Part shown: positions 42,112-50,770 of the stretch, piece by piece
Position numbering within the stretch: position 1 is the stretch's first letter
How the letters are laid out: each line of letters begins with the position of its first letter
Assembly (NCBI GenBank): GCA_947625815.1
Contig: CANQPU010000004.1
Span: 1 to 64,000, forward strand
Origin: an uncultured Oscillospiraceae bacterium
GTDB taxonomy: Bacteria > Bacillota > Clostridia > Oscillospirales > Oscillospiraceae
Direction: 5' to 3'
DNA length: 64,000 nt
Made by a program: the position numbers and the translations under genes
Notes under the pieces: generated by a model
Database searches by the model: none
Told to the model about the DNA's origin: nothing
Seen by the model: the letters and a program-made list of their open reading frames with translations, nothing else

Positions 42112-42587
42112 AGATCGCCGTCTATCCGGGGTCCTTTGACCCCATCACCCTGGGACATCTCAATATCATCAAGCGCGCCTCCAGGATCTTTGACAAGGTC
42201 ATCGTCTGCGTGGCGGTGAACTCCTCAAAGAGGCCCTGCTTCTCCATGGAGGAGCGGACGGATTTCGTCCGGCGGGTCATCGGCAAGTATGGGAACGTGG
42301 AGGCGGCGTCCTTTGACGGGCTTCTGGTGGACTTTGCCCGGGAGAGACAGGCCGGCTTTATCATCAAGGGACTTCGGGCCGTGTCGGACTTTGAGATGGA
42401 ATTCCAGATCGCCCTTCTGAACAAGAAGCTGGCGCCCGAGATCGAGACGGTCTTTTTGACGGCGGACGAGAAGTATACATATCTCTCCTCCACCATCGCC
42501 CGGGAGATGGCCATGTACAACGCGGATATTTCCAAAGTGGTGCCGAGAGAGATCGCACAGGATGTGCTGGATAAGCTTTCAAAATAA
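42108..42587 (+). CDS. coaD: Phosphopantetheine adenylyltransferase
   Basis: CoaD transfers AMP to 4'-phosphopantetheine, the penultimate step of coenzyme A synthesis. The 159-residue protein has YPGSFDPITLGHLNIIKRA (nucleotidyltransferase T/HxGH motif, GH at about 17-18), the IIKGLRAVSDFEME loop and YLSSTIAREMA (ISSTxxR motif). Translation is coupled to rsmD (ATGA). Together with coaX it gives two of the CoA pathway steps in this window. Confidence 0.97.
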   Translation: MKIAVYPGSFDPITLGHLNIIKRASRIFDKVIVCVAVNSSKRPCFSMEERTDFVRRVIGKYGNVEAASFDGLLVDFARERQAGFIIKGLRAVSDFEMEFQIALLNKKLAPEIETVFLTADEKYTYLSSTIAREMAMYNADISKVVPREIAQDVLDKLSK

Positions 42588-42606
42588 ACAGAAAGGACAA
42601 GTGGAT

Positions 42607-43113
42607 ATGGGCAACGATGTACAGGAGCTTTTGGACATGCTCTACAACATGATAACGGACGCGTGGGGACTGCCTCTCGGGGCGGAGAAGTGCGTTATCG
42701 AGAGGGACAAGGTGCTGGATCTCCTTGATGAGATCAGGGCGCAGCTCCCTACGGAGATCGCCGAGGCCAAGCGGCTCGTGGCCGCCCGCACGGAATATGT
42801 GAACAACGCCAAGCGCGAGGCGGAGTCCCTGCGCAAGGTGGCCGAGCAGAAGGCCAGGCAGATGGTGGACCAGGAGGAGATCGTCCGGGCCGCCAAGCAG
42901 CGGGCGAACGAGATCCTCTCCGCCGCGGAGAGCAAGTCCGCCGAGCTGAGAAGAGTGGCCAACGACTATGCCGACGACGCCCTGCGCCGCACGGAGGAGG
43001 CCATCTCCGAGGCTCTGGACGAGGTCCGCTCCTCCCGCGGCCGCTTCCGCACCGCCTCCGCCGCCGCCATGTCCCAAAAGGACGTGGGCAGCTCCGTCGA
43101 TGTGGATATGTGA
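42607..43113 (+). CDS. Coiled-coil protein of unknown function
   Basis: The 168-residue product is mostly charged helix. A short N-terminal domain (MGNDVQELLDMLYNMITDAWGLPLG, about 1-40) precedes a long coiled coil (about 45-140) rich in Ala, Glu, Lys and Arg. It resembles DivIVA-like or V-ATPase E-like coiled coils, and similar proteins follow coaD in other Clostridia, sometimes annotated only as ATPase. No ATPase motif is visible. The ATG at 42607 has AAAGGACAAG upstream. A strong terminator follows. Confidence 0.75.
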   Translation: MGNDVQELLDMLYNMITDAWGLPLGAEKCVIERDKVLDLLDEIRAQLPTEIAEAKRLVAARTEYVNNAKREAESLRKVAEQKARQMVDQEEIVRAAKQRANEILSAAESKSAELRRVANDYADDALRRTEEAISEALDEVRSSRGRFRTASAAAMSQKDVGSSVDVDM

Positions 43114-43140
43114 CCCGTGTTTTGAATCAAACGACCCCGG

Positions 43141-43172
43141 CCCCGGAAAGCCAGAGCTTTCCGGGGCTTTTT
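43141..43172 (+). terminator. Terminator after the coiled-coil gene
   Basis: CCCGGAAAG-N6-CTTTCCGGG followed by GCTTTTTT. Confidence 0.88.
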
Positions 43173-43266
43173 TGGCGCGTTTGTGCAGCGAAATAAACCC
43201 CCGGTCATACCGCGATGTCACAAACATACCCCCACCCGCGTTTAATGGGCGGCGGCAAAAAAATGG

Positions 43267-43295
43267 TTGACAATGTAGACCTGCTGTGTTATGAT
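43267..43295 (+). promoter_or_regulatory. Promoter of the BlaI/BlaR1-like pair
   Basis: TTGACA (43267-43272), 17-base spacer, TATGAT (43290-43295). Confidence 0.8.
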
Positions 43296-43304
43296 AGGTC
43301 TACA
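43274..43304 (+). promoter_or_regulatory. BlaI-type operator
   Basis: Perfect 9-base inverted repeat TGTAGACCT (43274-43282) and AGGTCTACA (43296-43304) brackets the -10 box. Half-sites with TGTA/TACA are typical of BlaI/MecI/CopY operators. Confidence 0.8.
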
Positions 43305-43328
43305 AAGTAAACCGGAGGGGGTCATAAA

Positions 43329-43712
43329 ATGGGACAGACACATTTGACGGGAAGCGAATGGAGCGTGCTGGACTGTCTGTGGGAGCATTATCCCCAGACG
43401 GTGATGCAGCTGGTGGCGGAGCTGGGGAAGAAGGTGGGCTGGGCCAAGAGCACCACCATCACCACGCTGCGCCGGATGGAGGAGAAGGGCCTCGTTCACT
43501 GTAAGACAGAGGGAAAGGCCAAGTCTTACGCCCCGGCGGTGGAGAGGGAGGAGGCCGTGGTCGCCGAGACCCGCAGCTTTCTCGACCGGGTCTACCGGGG
43601 CAGCGTGGAGCTGATGATGAGCGCCATGGCGGAGCGTCAGGAGCTGACCAGGGAGGAGATCGCTCAGCTGAAGGCAATCCTGGAAAAGGCGGAAAGAGGG
43701 GACGAGCAATGA
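43329..43712 (+). CDS. BlaI/MecI/CopY-family repressor
   Basis: The 127-residue protein has the BlaI winged-helix domain (about 5-75: LTGSEWSVLDCLWEH, WAKSTTITTLRRMEEKGLVHCKTEGKAKSYAPAV) and a C-terminal dimerisation helix region. In BlaI systems the partner membrane protease inactivates the repressor when the outside signal is sensed. The operator-like repeat around its own promoter supports autoregulation. It overlaps the M56 protease gene by 4 bases (ATGA). No beta-lactamase is adjacent. Confidence 0.93.
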   Translation: MGQTHLTGSEWSVLDCLWEHYPQTVMQLVAELGKKVGWAKSTTITTLRRMEEKGLVHCKTEGKAKSYAPAVEREEAVVAETRSFLDRVYRGSVELMMSAMAERQELTREEIAQLKAILEKAERGDEQ

Positions 43713-45940
43713 ATATTTGGGCGGAATGGGCGTTGACGTCTTCCTTATTGATCCTGGCGGTGGTCCTGCTGCGGGCGGCGGTGGGAAAGTACATCGGCGC
43801 GGGCCTGCGCTGCGCGCTGTGGGCCCTGGTGCTGATGCGGCTGCTGGTCCCCGTACAGCTGTTTGCCGTGCCGGTCCGGGAGCCGACGTCCGAAAAGCCG
43901 GCGGGAGCCCAAACAGTTCAGACCGATGTCACCCTGCCGGCGGCTTCGCAGGGCGGAGAAGCCGCCGGAAACGGGCAGGGACGGCCTGACGGGATCCCTG
44001 CCGTCACGCCGGCGTCAGGCGGCGCGTCGGGTGATGTGCCGGGAGCCGTGTCAGGCGGCGCGCGGGGCGGCGCGTCCCCGGGGCTTGGGGCCGTATGGGG
44101 CTTGCTTTGGCTGGGCGGAGCCATAGTCTCCGGGCTGATCCTGGCGCTGTTCAACCTGCGGTTCGCCCTGAATATCCGCCGCCGGCGGTGCGCTCTTGCG
44201 TGCGAGGGCTTCCCGCTGTCGGTATACACTCTTGCCGGGCTTCCGTCGCCGTGTCTCTTCGGGATCTTCCGGCCCGCGGTGTATGTGGACCCGGAGGCGG
44301 CCGACGACCCGGTCATGCTTCGCCACGTGCTGGCCCATGAGGGGACCCACTTCCGCCATGGCGACCATATCTGGTCGCTCCTGCGGTGCGCGGCGCTGGC
44401 GGTCCACTGGTGGAATCCCCTGGTGTGGCTGGCCGTGGTGCTGAGCCGCCGGGACGGGGAGCTCTTCTGCGACGAGGGGGCGCTGAAGCGTCTGGGGGAT
44501 AGTGAGCGGAAGGCCTACGGCAACACGCTGCTTGCGCTGGTCACGGTCCGGCCCCGTCCCACCGACCTTTTGAGCTGCGCCACCACCATGAGCGGCGGGA
44601 AAAAGGCCCTTTGGGAGCGGATAGAACGTATAGCCAGACCCGTGAAACGGCGGATGTGGGCCGCGGCTCTGGCGGCGGCTGTGGCGCTGACCGCGGCGGC
44701 CTGCTCCTTTGCGCAGCCGGTGGAGAAGTCCGACGGGCCCTCGGACGACACAGATCCCGGCGTCACCGGCCCTGCCGGGCCGACAGACCCCACCGGGTCC
44801 GCCGTGCCCACCGTTTTCCCGGAGGGGGAGCCGGAGCGTGTCGTGCCGCTGGATGGCCTGGAGCCATACACGCCGCCGGAGGCGAAAAACACCGGGAGCT
44901 TCACCGGTACGGTGGTGGAAAGGGCGGAGATCGGCGGACAGATGACGGCGCTCCTGGAAAACGACAAGGGGGAGCGGGCGGCCGCGGTGCTTGTGGGCGA
45001 TGAGTGGCGCGTATTCATGACGGACCTCGGCGGGGAAGCCGGCATCAGCCCCTTCCGGGACTTGTTTGGCTGTGAGGGCGTGTGTATTACCCACATGGGG
45101 CATGTGACTCCCTCCCACATAGCCATGCTCTACGACTACTTCCGGGTGACCGGGACGGGTGAGGCGGCGCCGATGCTGCAAGCCGCCATGGAGGAGCCGC
45201 GGCTTGTGGACATGGACGGGGACGGGATCGACGAGCTCGTGGACGGGATAGGGATATTCTTTCTGCGGGACGGCACGCTTTACCGGGCGGACATCGACGC
45301 GCTCCTGAACGACGGGCAGGCCCCCTGGGACTATCAGGATCACTGTGAGGCCCATGACCGCTGTATGAAGATCACTTGTTATTCCTCCCCCTCCGGCGAT
45401 ACTTCCAATATACCATATATGTACACGCGTCTCGTCTACTTCGACGGAGAGAACCTGAGAGTATATAAAGAGGAGAAGCCCTGGCACGACCACGTGATCG
45501 ACGGCGCGGACGAGGGGATCCCGGCCGAGGTCATGGACGCCGCCCGCGCCTACGTGGAGGGGGAGGTCCTTGCCGAAACCCCCGACGGGACTTTTTCACG
45601 GGCGGATGACTCTGACAGCGCCCTTTTTGACGACTGGCGGATAGAGAGAGTCACCTTTGACTGGGAACAGCGCAGGGACGGGGGATGGACCGTGGAGGTC
45701 TATTTCTTCAACTACGAGCTCCACACCGTCACCCCGGAGAAGGTGATCATAGCCGGGGGTATGTATGTGACCGAGGACGACTGGGTCTCGCCCGGGTATC
45801 CGGGGTGCGATATGCTGGTCTTCAAATATGACGGCCTGTCCCGCACGTTCCTCTGGCACGAGATGACAAACGACCTGTTTCCCGGAGTCCCGGAATTCCA
45901 AAACCACATAGACGCCCGCCTGGAGGAGCTTGAGAGCTGA
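43709..45940 (+). CDS. BlaR1-like M56 metalloprotease with extended extracellular sensor
   Basis: The 743-residue protein has membrane helices (about 8-24, 30-50, 130-150) flanking a Pro/Gly/Ala-rich loop. The zinc protease motif HEGTH is at 210-214, with WWNPLVWLAVVLSRRDGELFCDEGAL after it. A further membrane helix is at about 310-328 (AALAAAVALTAAACSF). The extracellular part (about 335-743) is not the penicillin-binding domain of true BlaR1. It contains a DMDGDGIDELVDG loop (501-513) and beta-rich repeats, reminiscent of the partner of the ECF sigma factor at 15518. It probably senses something other than beta-lactams and relieves BlaI-type repression (inference). Confidence 0.87.
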   Translation: MNIWAEWALTSSLLILAVVLLRAAVGKYIGAGLRCALWALVLMRLLVPVQLFAVPVREPTSEKPAGAQTVQTDVTLPAASQGGEAAGNGQGRPDGIPAVTPASGGASGDVPGAVSGGARGGASPGLGAVWGLLWLGGAIVSGLILALFNLRFALNIRRRRCALACEGFPLSVYTLAGLPSPCLFGIFRPAVYVDPEAADDPVMLRHVLAHEGTHFRHGDHIWSLLRCAALAVHWWNPLVWLAVVLSRRDGELFCDEGALKRLGDSERKAYGNTLLALVTVRPRPTDLLSCATTMSGGKKALWERIERIARPVKRRMWAAALAAAVALTAAACSFAQPVEKSDGPSDDTDPGVTGPAGPTDPTGSAVPTVFPEGEPERVVPLDGLEPYTPPEAKNTGSFTGTVVERAEIGGQMTALLENDKGERAAAVLVGDEWRVFMTDLGGEAGISPFRDLFGCEGVCITHMGHVTPSHIAMLYDYFRVTGTGEAAPMLQAAMEEPRLVDMDGDGIDELVDGIGIFFLRDGTLYRADIDALLNDGQAPWDYQDHCEAHDRCMKITCYSSPSGDTSNIPYMYTRLVYFDGENLRVYKEEKPWHDHVIDGADEGIPAEVMDAARAYVEGEVLAETPDGTFSRADDSDSALFDDWRIERVTFDWEQRRDGGWTVEVYFFNYELHTVTPEKVIIAGGMYVTEDDWVSPGYPGCDMLVFKYDGLSRTFLWHEMTNDLFPGVPEFQNHIDARLEELES

Positions 45941-45965
45941 AAAGCCCGGTCCCCGGCCGACGCCT

Positions 45966-46174
45966 CACCCCGGAGGGAAAGACTGTCAGAAAAGGCCTGA
46001 CGGCCTTTTCTGACAAAGGGGAACGTGCGGGAAAACGGTCCAAAATTAGAATTTTGTCCCGTTTTCTCTGCTGTTTTGCTGCGCGCACGGCCCTGTGGGC
46101 CGCACACTTGCAAAACAAAAGGTATTTTTTTGACAAGCCCACCCCGGAGGGGAGTTTCCCTCCGGGGCTTTTTT
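45966..46174 (+). repeat. Structured repeat, copy B
   Basis: ACCCCGGAGGG occurs at both ends (45966 and 46141); the right end folds into a terminator (46142-46174). Internal stems are TGTCAGAAAAGGCC/GGCCTTTTCTGACA (45984-45997 with 46002-46015, loop TGAC), GAAAACGG/CCGTTTTC (46031-46038 with 46059-46066, enclosing CAAAATT/AATTTTG) and TGTTTTGC/GCAAAACA (46072-46079 with 46110-46117). Blocks GGGGAACGTGCGGG, TGCGCGC, GCACACTT, AAAAGGTATTTTTT and TTGACAAGC match the complement of copy A. It fills the gap between the M56 gene and the mraZ promoter. Confidence 0.85.
46142..46174 (+). terminator. Terminator hairpin ending repeat copy B
   Basis: CCCCGGAGGG-GAGTTT-CCCTCCGGGG followed by CTTTTTTAT, the only clear terminator after the M56 gene. 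Confidence 0.85.
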
Positions 46175-46289
46175 ATGTCCACTTCGGGAGGGACAGAAAA
46201 CCGCGGGAGCAAGGCGTCTCCATATCTTGTAGTCATACCGTTATGTAAACACAAAACAAAAAATAATTTAACAAATTTGAAATTTACAC

Positions 46290-46318
46290 TTGCTTTTTCC
46301 AGTGAGTACCCCTATAAT
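46290..46318 (+). promoter_or_regulatory. Sigma-A promoter of the dcw cluster
   Basis: TTGCTT (46290-46295), 17-base spacer, TATAAT (46313-46318). Confidence 0.8.
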
Positions 46319-46330
46319 AAAGACATCACG

Positions 46331-46355
46331 TGGGGAGAAGTGGGGAGAAGTGTGG
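46331..46355 (+). promoter_or_regulatory. MraZ operator repeats
   Basis: TGGGG at 46331 and 46341 and TGTGG at 46351 form direct repeats at exactly 10-base intervals. This matches the known MraZ box (TGGGN with 5-base spacers) just after the promoter, indicating autoregulation of the cluster. Confidence 0.85.
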
Positions 46356-46396
46356 TGTTCACCCACTAAAATCCCCGAGAAAGGAGGGCGCGGCCG

Positions 46397-46813
46397 ATGA
46401 CCGGCGTATACAGACATACCATCGATACAAAGGGAAGGCTGGCGATACCCTCCCGCATACGTGAGGAGCTGGGCGAGGTCTTTTATGTGACCATTTCCAT
46501 GGAGCGGTGTCTGACGGCGTACTCCTCGGAGAGCTGGGACCGGTTCATGGAGAAGATCCGCACCATGCCCAGGGTCAAGCAGATCAAGATGCGCCCGCTT
46601 TTTGCCCACGCGGCGAAATGCGAGCTGGACAGCCAGGGGAGGATCCTTTTGCCCCAGGCCCTTAGGGACTACGCGTCGCTGGACAAGAACGTGGCGGTGG
46701 TCGGCGCCGGCGAGTGCGCCGAATTCTGGGATGAAGCGGCGTGGGATGACATCGACACCGCGGAGACCACGCCGGAGAACATTGCCGAGGTCCTTCAGGA
46801 GCTGGACTTCTGA
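46397..46813 (+). CDS. mraZ: Transcriptional regulator MraZ
   Basis: MraZ is an AbrB-fold DNA-binding ring protein that controls the division and cell-wall (dcw) cluster it heads. The 138-residue product has the two repeats: GVYRHTIDTKGRLAIPSRIREEL (about 3-25) and AHAAKCELDSQGRILLPQALRDYASLDKNVAVVG (about 74-107), each with the DxxGR motif. AAAGGAGGGCGCGGCCG precedes the ATG. Its predicted operator lies 42-66 bases upstream of the start codon. Its stop overlaps the rsmH start (TGATG). Confidence 0.97.
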   Translation: MTGVYRHTIDTKGRLAIPSRIREELGEVFYVTISMERCLTAYSSESWDRFMEKIRTMPRVKQIKMRPLFAHAAKCELDSQGRILLPQALRDYASLDKNVAVVGAGECAEFWDEAAWDDIDTAETTPENIAEVLQELDF

Positions 46814-47745
46814 TGGGAGGGGCCCACGTACCGGTCCTGCTGGAGGAGAGCATCAGCGGTCTGAACATCAGACCAAACGGCGTCTATGTGGATGGCACGC
46901 TCGGGCGGGGCGGCCATTCGGAGGCGATCCTCCGGGCGCTTTCAGGCGGACGGCTCATCGGGATCGACCGGGACCGGACGGCCATAGAGGAGGCCGGGGA
47001 ACGGTTGAGGCCGTGGGGCGGCCGGGTGACGCTGGTGCAGGACAATTTCCGGAATCTGGGCGCCATTCTGGACTCCCTCCACATCGACAGGGCCGACGGG
47101 ATGCTCTTTGATCTGGGCGTCTCGTCTCCCCAGCTGGACGACGGTTCGCGGGGCTTTTCCTACATGACGGACGCCCCGCTGGACATGCGGATGGACCGGG
47201 GCGCCCCGGTCTCGGCCCGCACGGTGGTGAACGAGTGGGACGAGGCGGAGCTGAGGCGGATCTTTTTTGAGTACGGCGAGGAGAGGTATTCCTCCCGGAT
47301 CGCCGCCGCCATCGTCAGGCGCAGGAAGGAAAAGCCCGTCGAGACTACCTTTGAGCTGGTGGATATCATAAGATCGGCCATGCCGGCCCAGGCTCTGCGG
47401 GAGAAGCAGCACCCGGCCAAGCGGTGCTTTCAGGCCATCCGGATCGCGGTGAACGAGGAGCTGGACTCCCTCAGCGACATGCTGGGCACGGCCATGGACA
47501 GGCTCTCGCCCGGCGGGAGGCTGTGCGTGATCAGCTTCCACTCGCTGGAGGACCGGATCGTCAAAAACGCCATCCGGGCCAAAGAGAACGGATGCACCTG
47601 CCCGCCGGAGCTTCCGGTGTGTGTGTGCGGGTTCCGGCAGACGATGCGCTCGGTGACGAGAAAGCCCGTCACGCCGACGCAGGCGGAGCTTGAGGCGAAT
47701 CCCAGGTCCAGGAGCGCCAAGCTCAGAATAGCGGAAAGGGTCTGA
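46813..47745 (+). CDS. rsmH: 16S rRNA (cytosine(1402)-N4)-methyltransferase RsmH
   Basis: The 310-residue product (formerly MraW) has HVPVLLEESISGL, the SAM site VDGTLGRGGHSEAIL, LFDLGVSSPQLDDGSRGFSYMTDAPLDMRMD, CFQAIRIAVNEELD and VISFHSLEDRIVK, all family motifs. It methylates N4 of C1402 in the ribosomal P site. The Cys-rich segment CTCPPELPVCVCGF near the C-terminus is common in Firmicutes. Second gene of the dcw cluster, translationally coupled to mraZ. Confidence 0.97.
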   Translation: MGGAHVPVLLEESISGLNIRPNGVYVDGTLGRGGHSEAILRALSGGRLIGIDRDRTAIEEAGERLRPWGGRVTLVQDNFRNLGAILDSLHIDRADGMLFDLGVSSPQLDDGSRGFSYMTDAPLDMRMDRGAPVSARTVVNEWDEAELRRIFFEYGEERYSSRIAAAIVRRRKEKPVETTFELVDIIRSAMPAQALREKQHPAKRCFQAIRIAVNEELDSLSDMLGTAMDRLSPGGRLCVISFHSLEDRIVKNAIRAKENGCTCPPELPVCVCGFRQTMRSVTRKPVTPTQAELEANPRSRSAKLRIAERV

Positions 47746-47786
47746 CCCCAAGAGGGATAAAGCTATACCCCGAAAGGAAAGAGGAA

Positions 47787-48353
47787 ATGGCAGCGACAGC
47801 AATGAGATATGCCGCGTCCGCGACTTACGGAAGCGAGGCATACGACTTAACAAAGCTTCCCGGCTTCGGCGAGCCCCAGGAGGAGATCGCCGCGGAGCCC
47901 ACCCGGGAGGAGCTCATCCGCCAGCGCCTTGACCAGCGCGCCCGGGAGCGCGCCCAGGCCAGGGCCCAGGAGGAGGCCAGACTTCAGGTCTTCGGATTTC
48001 CCCTCCTGGCCGTCGTCGGCGGGATCGTGGCGGCGATCCTCTTTGTCACGGTCCTCATGGGATATATCCAGATCGCGGCCATCTCCGGTGAGATCAGCGG
48101 GACGCGTTCCTCCATTGCCGAGCTTTCTGAGCGCAACGAGGCCCTGAAGCTCCAGTATGAGAGCGCCTTTGACATGGCGGAGGTGGAGACCTACGCCGTC
48201 AACATCCTGGGCATGACCAAGGCCGCCAACAACGACAACTACTATTCCGTGATCCTGGCCGACAGGGCGGAGCTCCTCGCGGAGGACGAGACGGCGGGAC
48301 TGAGGGCGCGCGTGATCGGCTTTTTGAAGTCCATACCGGAATATTTCGGCTGA
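47787..48353 (+). CDS. ftsL: FtsL-like division protein
   Basis: The 188-residue protein has a long charged cytoplasmic N-terminus (about 1-68), one transmembrane helix (about 70-92) and a short extracellular leucine-zipper-type coiled coil (about 95-135). The segment ESAFDMAEVETYAVNILGMTKAANNDNYYSVIL resembles septum-formation-initiator/FtsL proteins. Position between rsmH and the class B penicillin-binding protein is the standard place of ftsL. Sequence conservation of FtsL is low, so the name rests on topology and context. Confidence 0.8.
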   Translation: MAATAMRYAASATYGSEAYDLTKLPGFGEPQEEIAAEPTREELIRQRLDQRARERAQARAQEEARLQVFGFPLLAVVGGIVAAILFVTVLMGYIQIAAISGEISGTRSSIAELSERNEALKLQYESAFDMAEVETYAVNILGMTKAANNDNYYSVILADRAELLAEDETAGLRARVIGFLKSIPEYFG

Positions 48354-48411
48354 GAGGCAATAAGCTATTATAGGACAATGAGGCAAAAGGCAGCGATCGG
48401 AGAGTTTCATC

Positions 48412-50736
48412 ATGGCAGCTTCCAGAGGCAAAAGCGCATCGAGACCCAATAAAATCATACTTGGCCGCACACTTATCCTGGCTTTGGTGTGCGGCATAGT
48501 TGCCTTTTTCATTCTGGCGTGGAAGCTGTACGACCTGATGATCGTCAATCACGATTTCTACGAGGAGAAGGCCGTGGGACAGCAGACGAGGGCCGTTTCG
48601 GTGGCCGCCTCCCGCGGGACGATCTACGACGCCAACCACAACACGCTGGCCAAATCCGCCACGGCCTACAACATCTTCATCTCCCCCTATGAGATCGAGC
48701 TTTACTCCAAAAAGGAGTACAAGGATAACGAGATCCACTACGGGGACGACCCCATGCTCATCGCCCGGGAGTTGAACCGGATCCTTGGCGCGGACATCGA
48801 AACCATGCTCGAGCAGATGAAGGACACCAAAAGCTGGTACAAGACCGTGGCCAGCAAGGTGGAGTCCGAGGTGGCCGACCAGGTCCGGGCCTTCATCAAG
48901 GAGTATACCATCGCGGGCGTCCACATCGAGGAGAGCTCCAAGCGCTACTACCCCTACGGGTCCCTGGCCTGTCACGTCATCGGCTTCGTGGGCAGGGACA
49001 ACTACGGCCTTGAGGGGATCGAGGCGCTCTATGACTCCAAGCTCGAGGGCACCAACGGGTCCGTGGTGCGCCTCGTGGCCAACAACGGCACGGAGATGCT
49101 CTTTGAGAATTACCAGAACTACAACGACGCCGTGGACGGCAACGACCTCACCCTGACGCTGGATTCCACCATCCAGTCCATCGCGGAGAAATATCTTCAG
49201 CAGGCCATGGAGGCCAACTACATCCTCAACGGGGGCTGCTGTATCGTCATGAACGTCAAGACCGGCGAGATCCTGGCGCTGGCCAACGCCAACGCCTACG
49301 ATCTCAACGACCCCCGGGCCCTCCCCCAGGAGACGCTGGACGAGATCGCCCTCATCGAGGACGACGAGGAGAGGAGCAAGGCCTTGACGGCGGCCCAGCA
49401 GGCCATGTGGCGCAACATGGCCGTGTCCGATACCTACGAGCCCGGCTCGGTCTTTAAGATCATCACCATGGCCATCGGCCTGGAGGAGGGCGTCATCTCC
49501 GAGGACGACAATTTCTACTGCTCCGGGCGCATCCCCGCGGGCACCATCCCGGGGCGTACCACCGTTTTGAATTGCTGGAAGCACGCGGGACACGGCGACC
49601 AGAATCTGAGAGAGGCGGCCATGCACTCGTGCAACGTGGCCTTCGTGAATATCGGCCTTCGCATCGGCGCCCAGAGATACTATGACTACGTAAAGGCCTT
49701 CGGGCTCCGGGACAAGACGGGCATCGACCTTTCCGGCGAGTCCGGGAGCATCTGGTGGAGCGACGAGATCTTTATGGACCCGAAAAACCTGTCCCAGCTG
49801 GCCGCCGCCTCCTTTGGGCAGACGCTGAACGTCACGCCCATCCAGATGATCACGGCCGTGGCCGCGGCGGTGAACGGCGGCTATCTCATGGAGCCCTACA
49901 TCGTCAAGGAGATGCGGGACGAGGACGGCGAGGTCGTCTACTCCCACGAGCCCACCGTAGTGCGGCAGGTCATCAGCGAGGAGACCAGCGCCAAGGTGGC
50001 GGATATTCTGGAGTCCGTCGTCTGCGAAAAGGGCGGGACAGGCGCCAACGCCTATGTCTCCGGCTACCGGGTGGGCGGCAAGACCGGCACCACCAAGAAG
50101 ACGGCCCTGGAGGCCCAGGGCATCATTGAGTACATGGTGTCCTTCTGCGGCGTGGCGCCCTGCGACGACCCGGAGATCGCCGTGCTGCTGGTGCTCGACA
50201 ACCCGGACCAGCACAGCGGCATTTACATAGGCGGCAGCGGTATGGCCGCGCCCTATGTGGGGAAAATGATGGGAGAGATCCTGCCCTATCTGGGCATACA
50301 GCCCGTTTACTCGGCCGAGGAGGAGGCGCTTCTTGACGTCACCGTCCCCAAGCTGGCCGGGAGCGATCTTGCCAGCGCCGAGCAGAAGCTCAACGAGCTG
50401 GGGCTTGATTTCCGGCTGGTGGGCGACGCGCAGACCGTCACGAGCCAGATGCCCGTGGCGGGGGCGCAGGTGGCGGCGGGGAGCCGCATCATCCTCTACC
50501 TGAACGAGGTGCCGCCCGCGGAGACCGTGACCGTGCCGGATCTGACGGGCATGAAGATCAACCAGGCGCGGAACACCCTTCAGAATCTGGGGCTCTTCCT
50601 GGACACCTCCGGCGCCTCCCCGACGATCGCGGGCGTGGTGGTCCAGTCCCAGGCCGTGCCCAAGGACACCGAGGTGCCCTACGGCGCCGTGATCAACGTG
50701 ACGCTGGTGGACAAGAGCAATCAGGGAGAGTACTGA
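48412..50736 (+). CDS. Class B penicillin-binding protein with PASTA domains
   Basis: The 774-residue transpeptidase has one N-terminal membrane helix (about 17-40), a dimerisation domain starting ASRGTIYDANHNTLA, and the transpeptidase motifs SVFK (Ser346), SCN (Ser406) and KTGT (Lys557). Two C-terminal PASTA domains follow (about 640-702 and 705-768), which in relatives bind peptidoglycan. It corresponds to PbpB/FtsI (division) or SpoVD (sporulation); the locus position fits either and sequence alone does not decide. It would act with FtsW encoded 2.5 kb downstream. Confidence 0.93.
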   Translation: MAASRGKSASRPNKIILGRTLILALVCGIVAFFILAWKLYDLMIVNHDFYEEKAVGQQTRAVSVAASRGTIYDANHNTLAKSATAYNIFISPYEIELYSKKEYKDNEIHYGDDPMLIARELNRILGADIETMLEQMKDTKSWYKTVASKVESEVADQVRAFIKEYTIAGVHIEESSKRYYPYGSLACHVIGFVGRDNYGLEGIEALYDSKLEGTNGSVVRLVANNGTEMLFENYQNYNDAVDGNDLTLTLDSTIQSIAEKYLQQAMEANYILNGGCCIVMNVKTGEILALANANAYDLNDPRALPQETLDEIALIEDDEERSKALTAAQQAMWRNMAVSDTYEPGSVFKIITMAIGLEEGVISEDDNFYCSGRIPAGTIPGRTTVLNCWKHAGHGDQNLREAAMHSCNVAFVNIGLRIGAQRYYDYVKAFGLRDKTGIDLSGESGSIWWSDEIFMDPKNLSQLAAASFGQTLNVTPIQMITAVAAAVNGGYLMEPYIVKEMRDEDGEVVYSHEPTVVRQVISEETSAKVADILESVVCEKGGTGANAYVSGYRVGGKTGTTKKTALEAQGIIEYMVSFCGVAPCDDPEIAVLLVLDNPDQHSGIYIGGSGMAAPYVGKMMGEILPYLGIQPVYSAEEEALLDVTVPKLAGSDLASAEQKLNELGLDFRLVGDAQTVTSQMPVAGAQVAAGSRIILYLNEVPPAETVTVPDLTGMKINQARNTLQNLGLFLDTSGASPTIAGVVVQSQAVPKDTEVPYGAVINVTLVDKSNQGEY

Positions 50737-50770
50737 TCGGGACGATTTTTTAGTGAAGCGTGGTGAGGAA

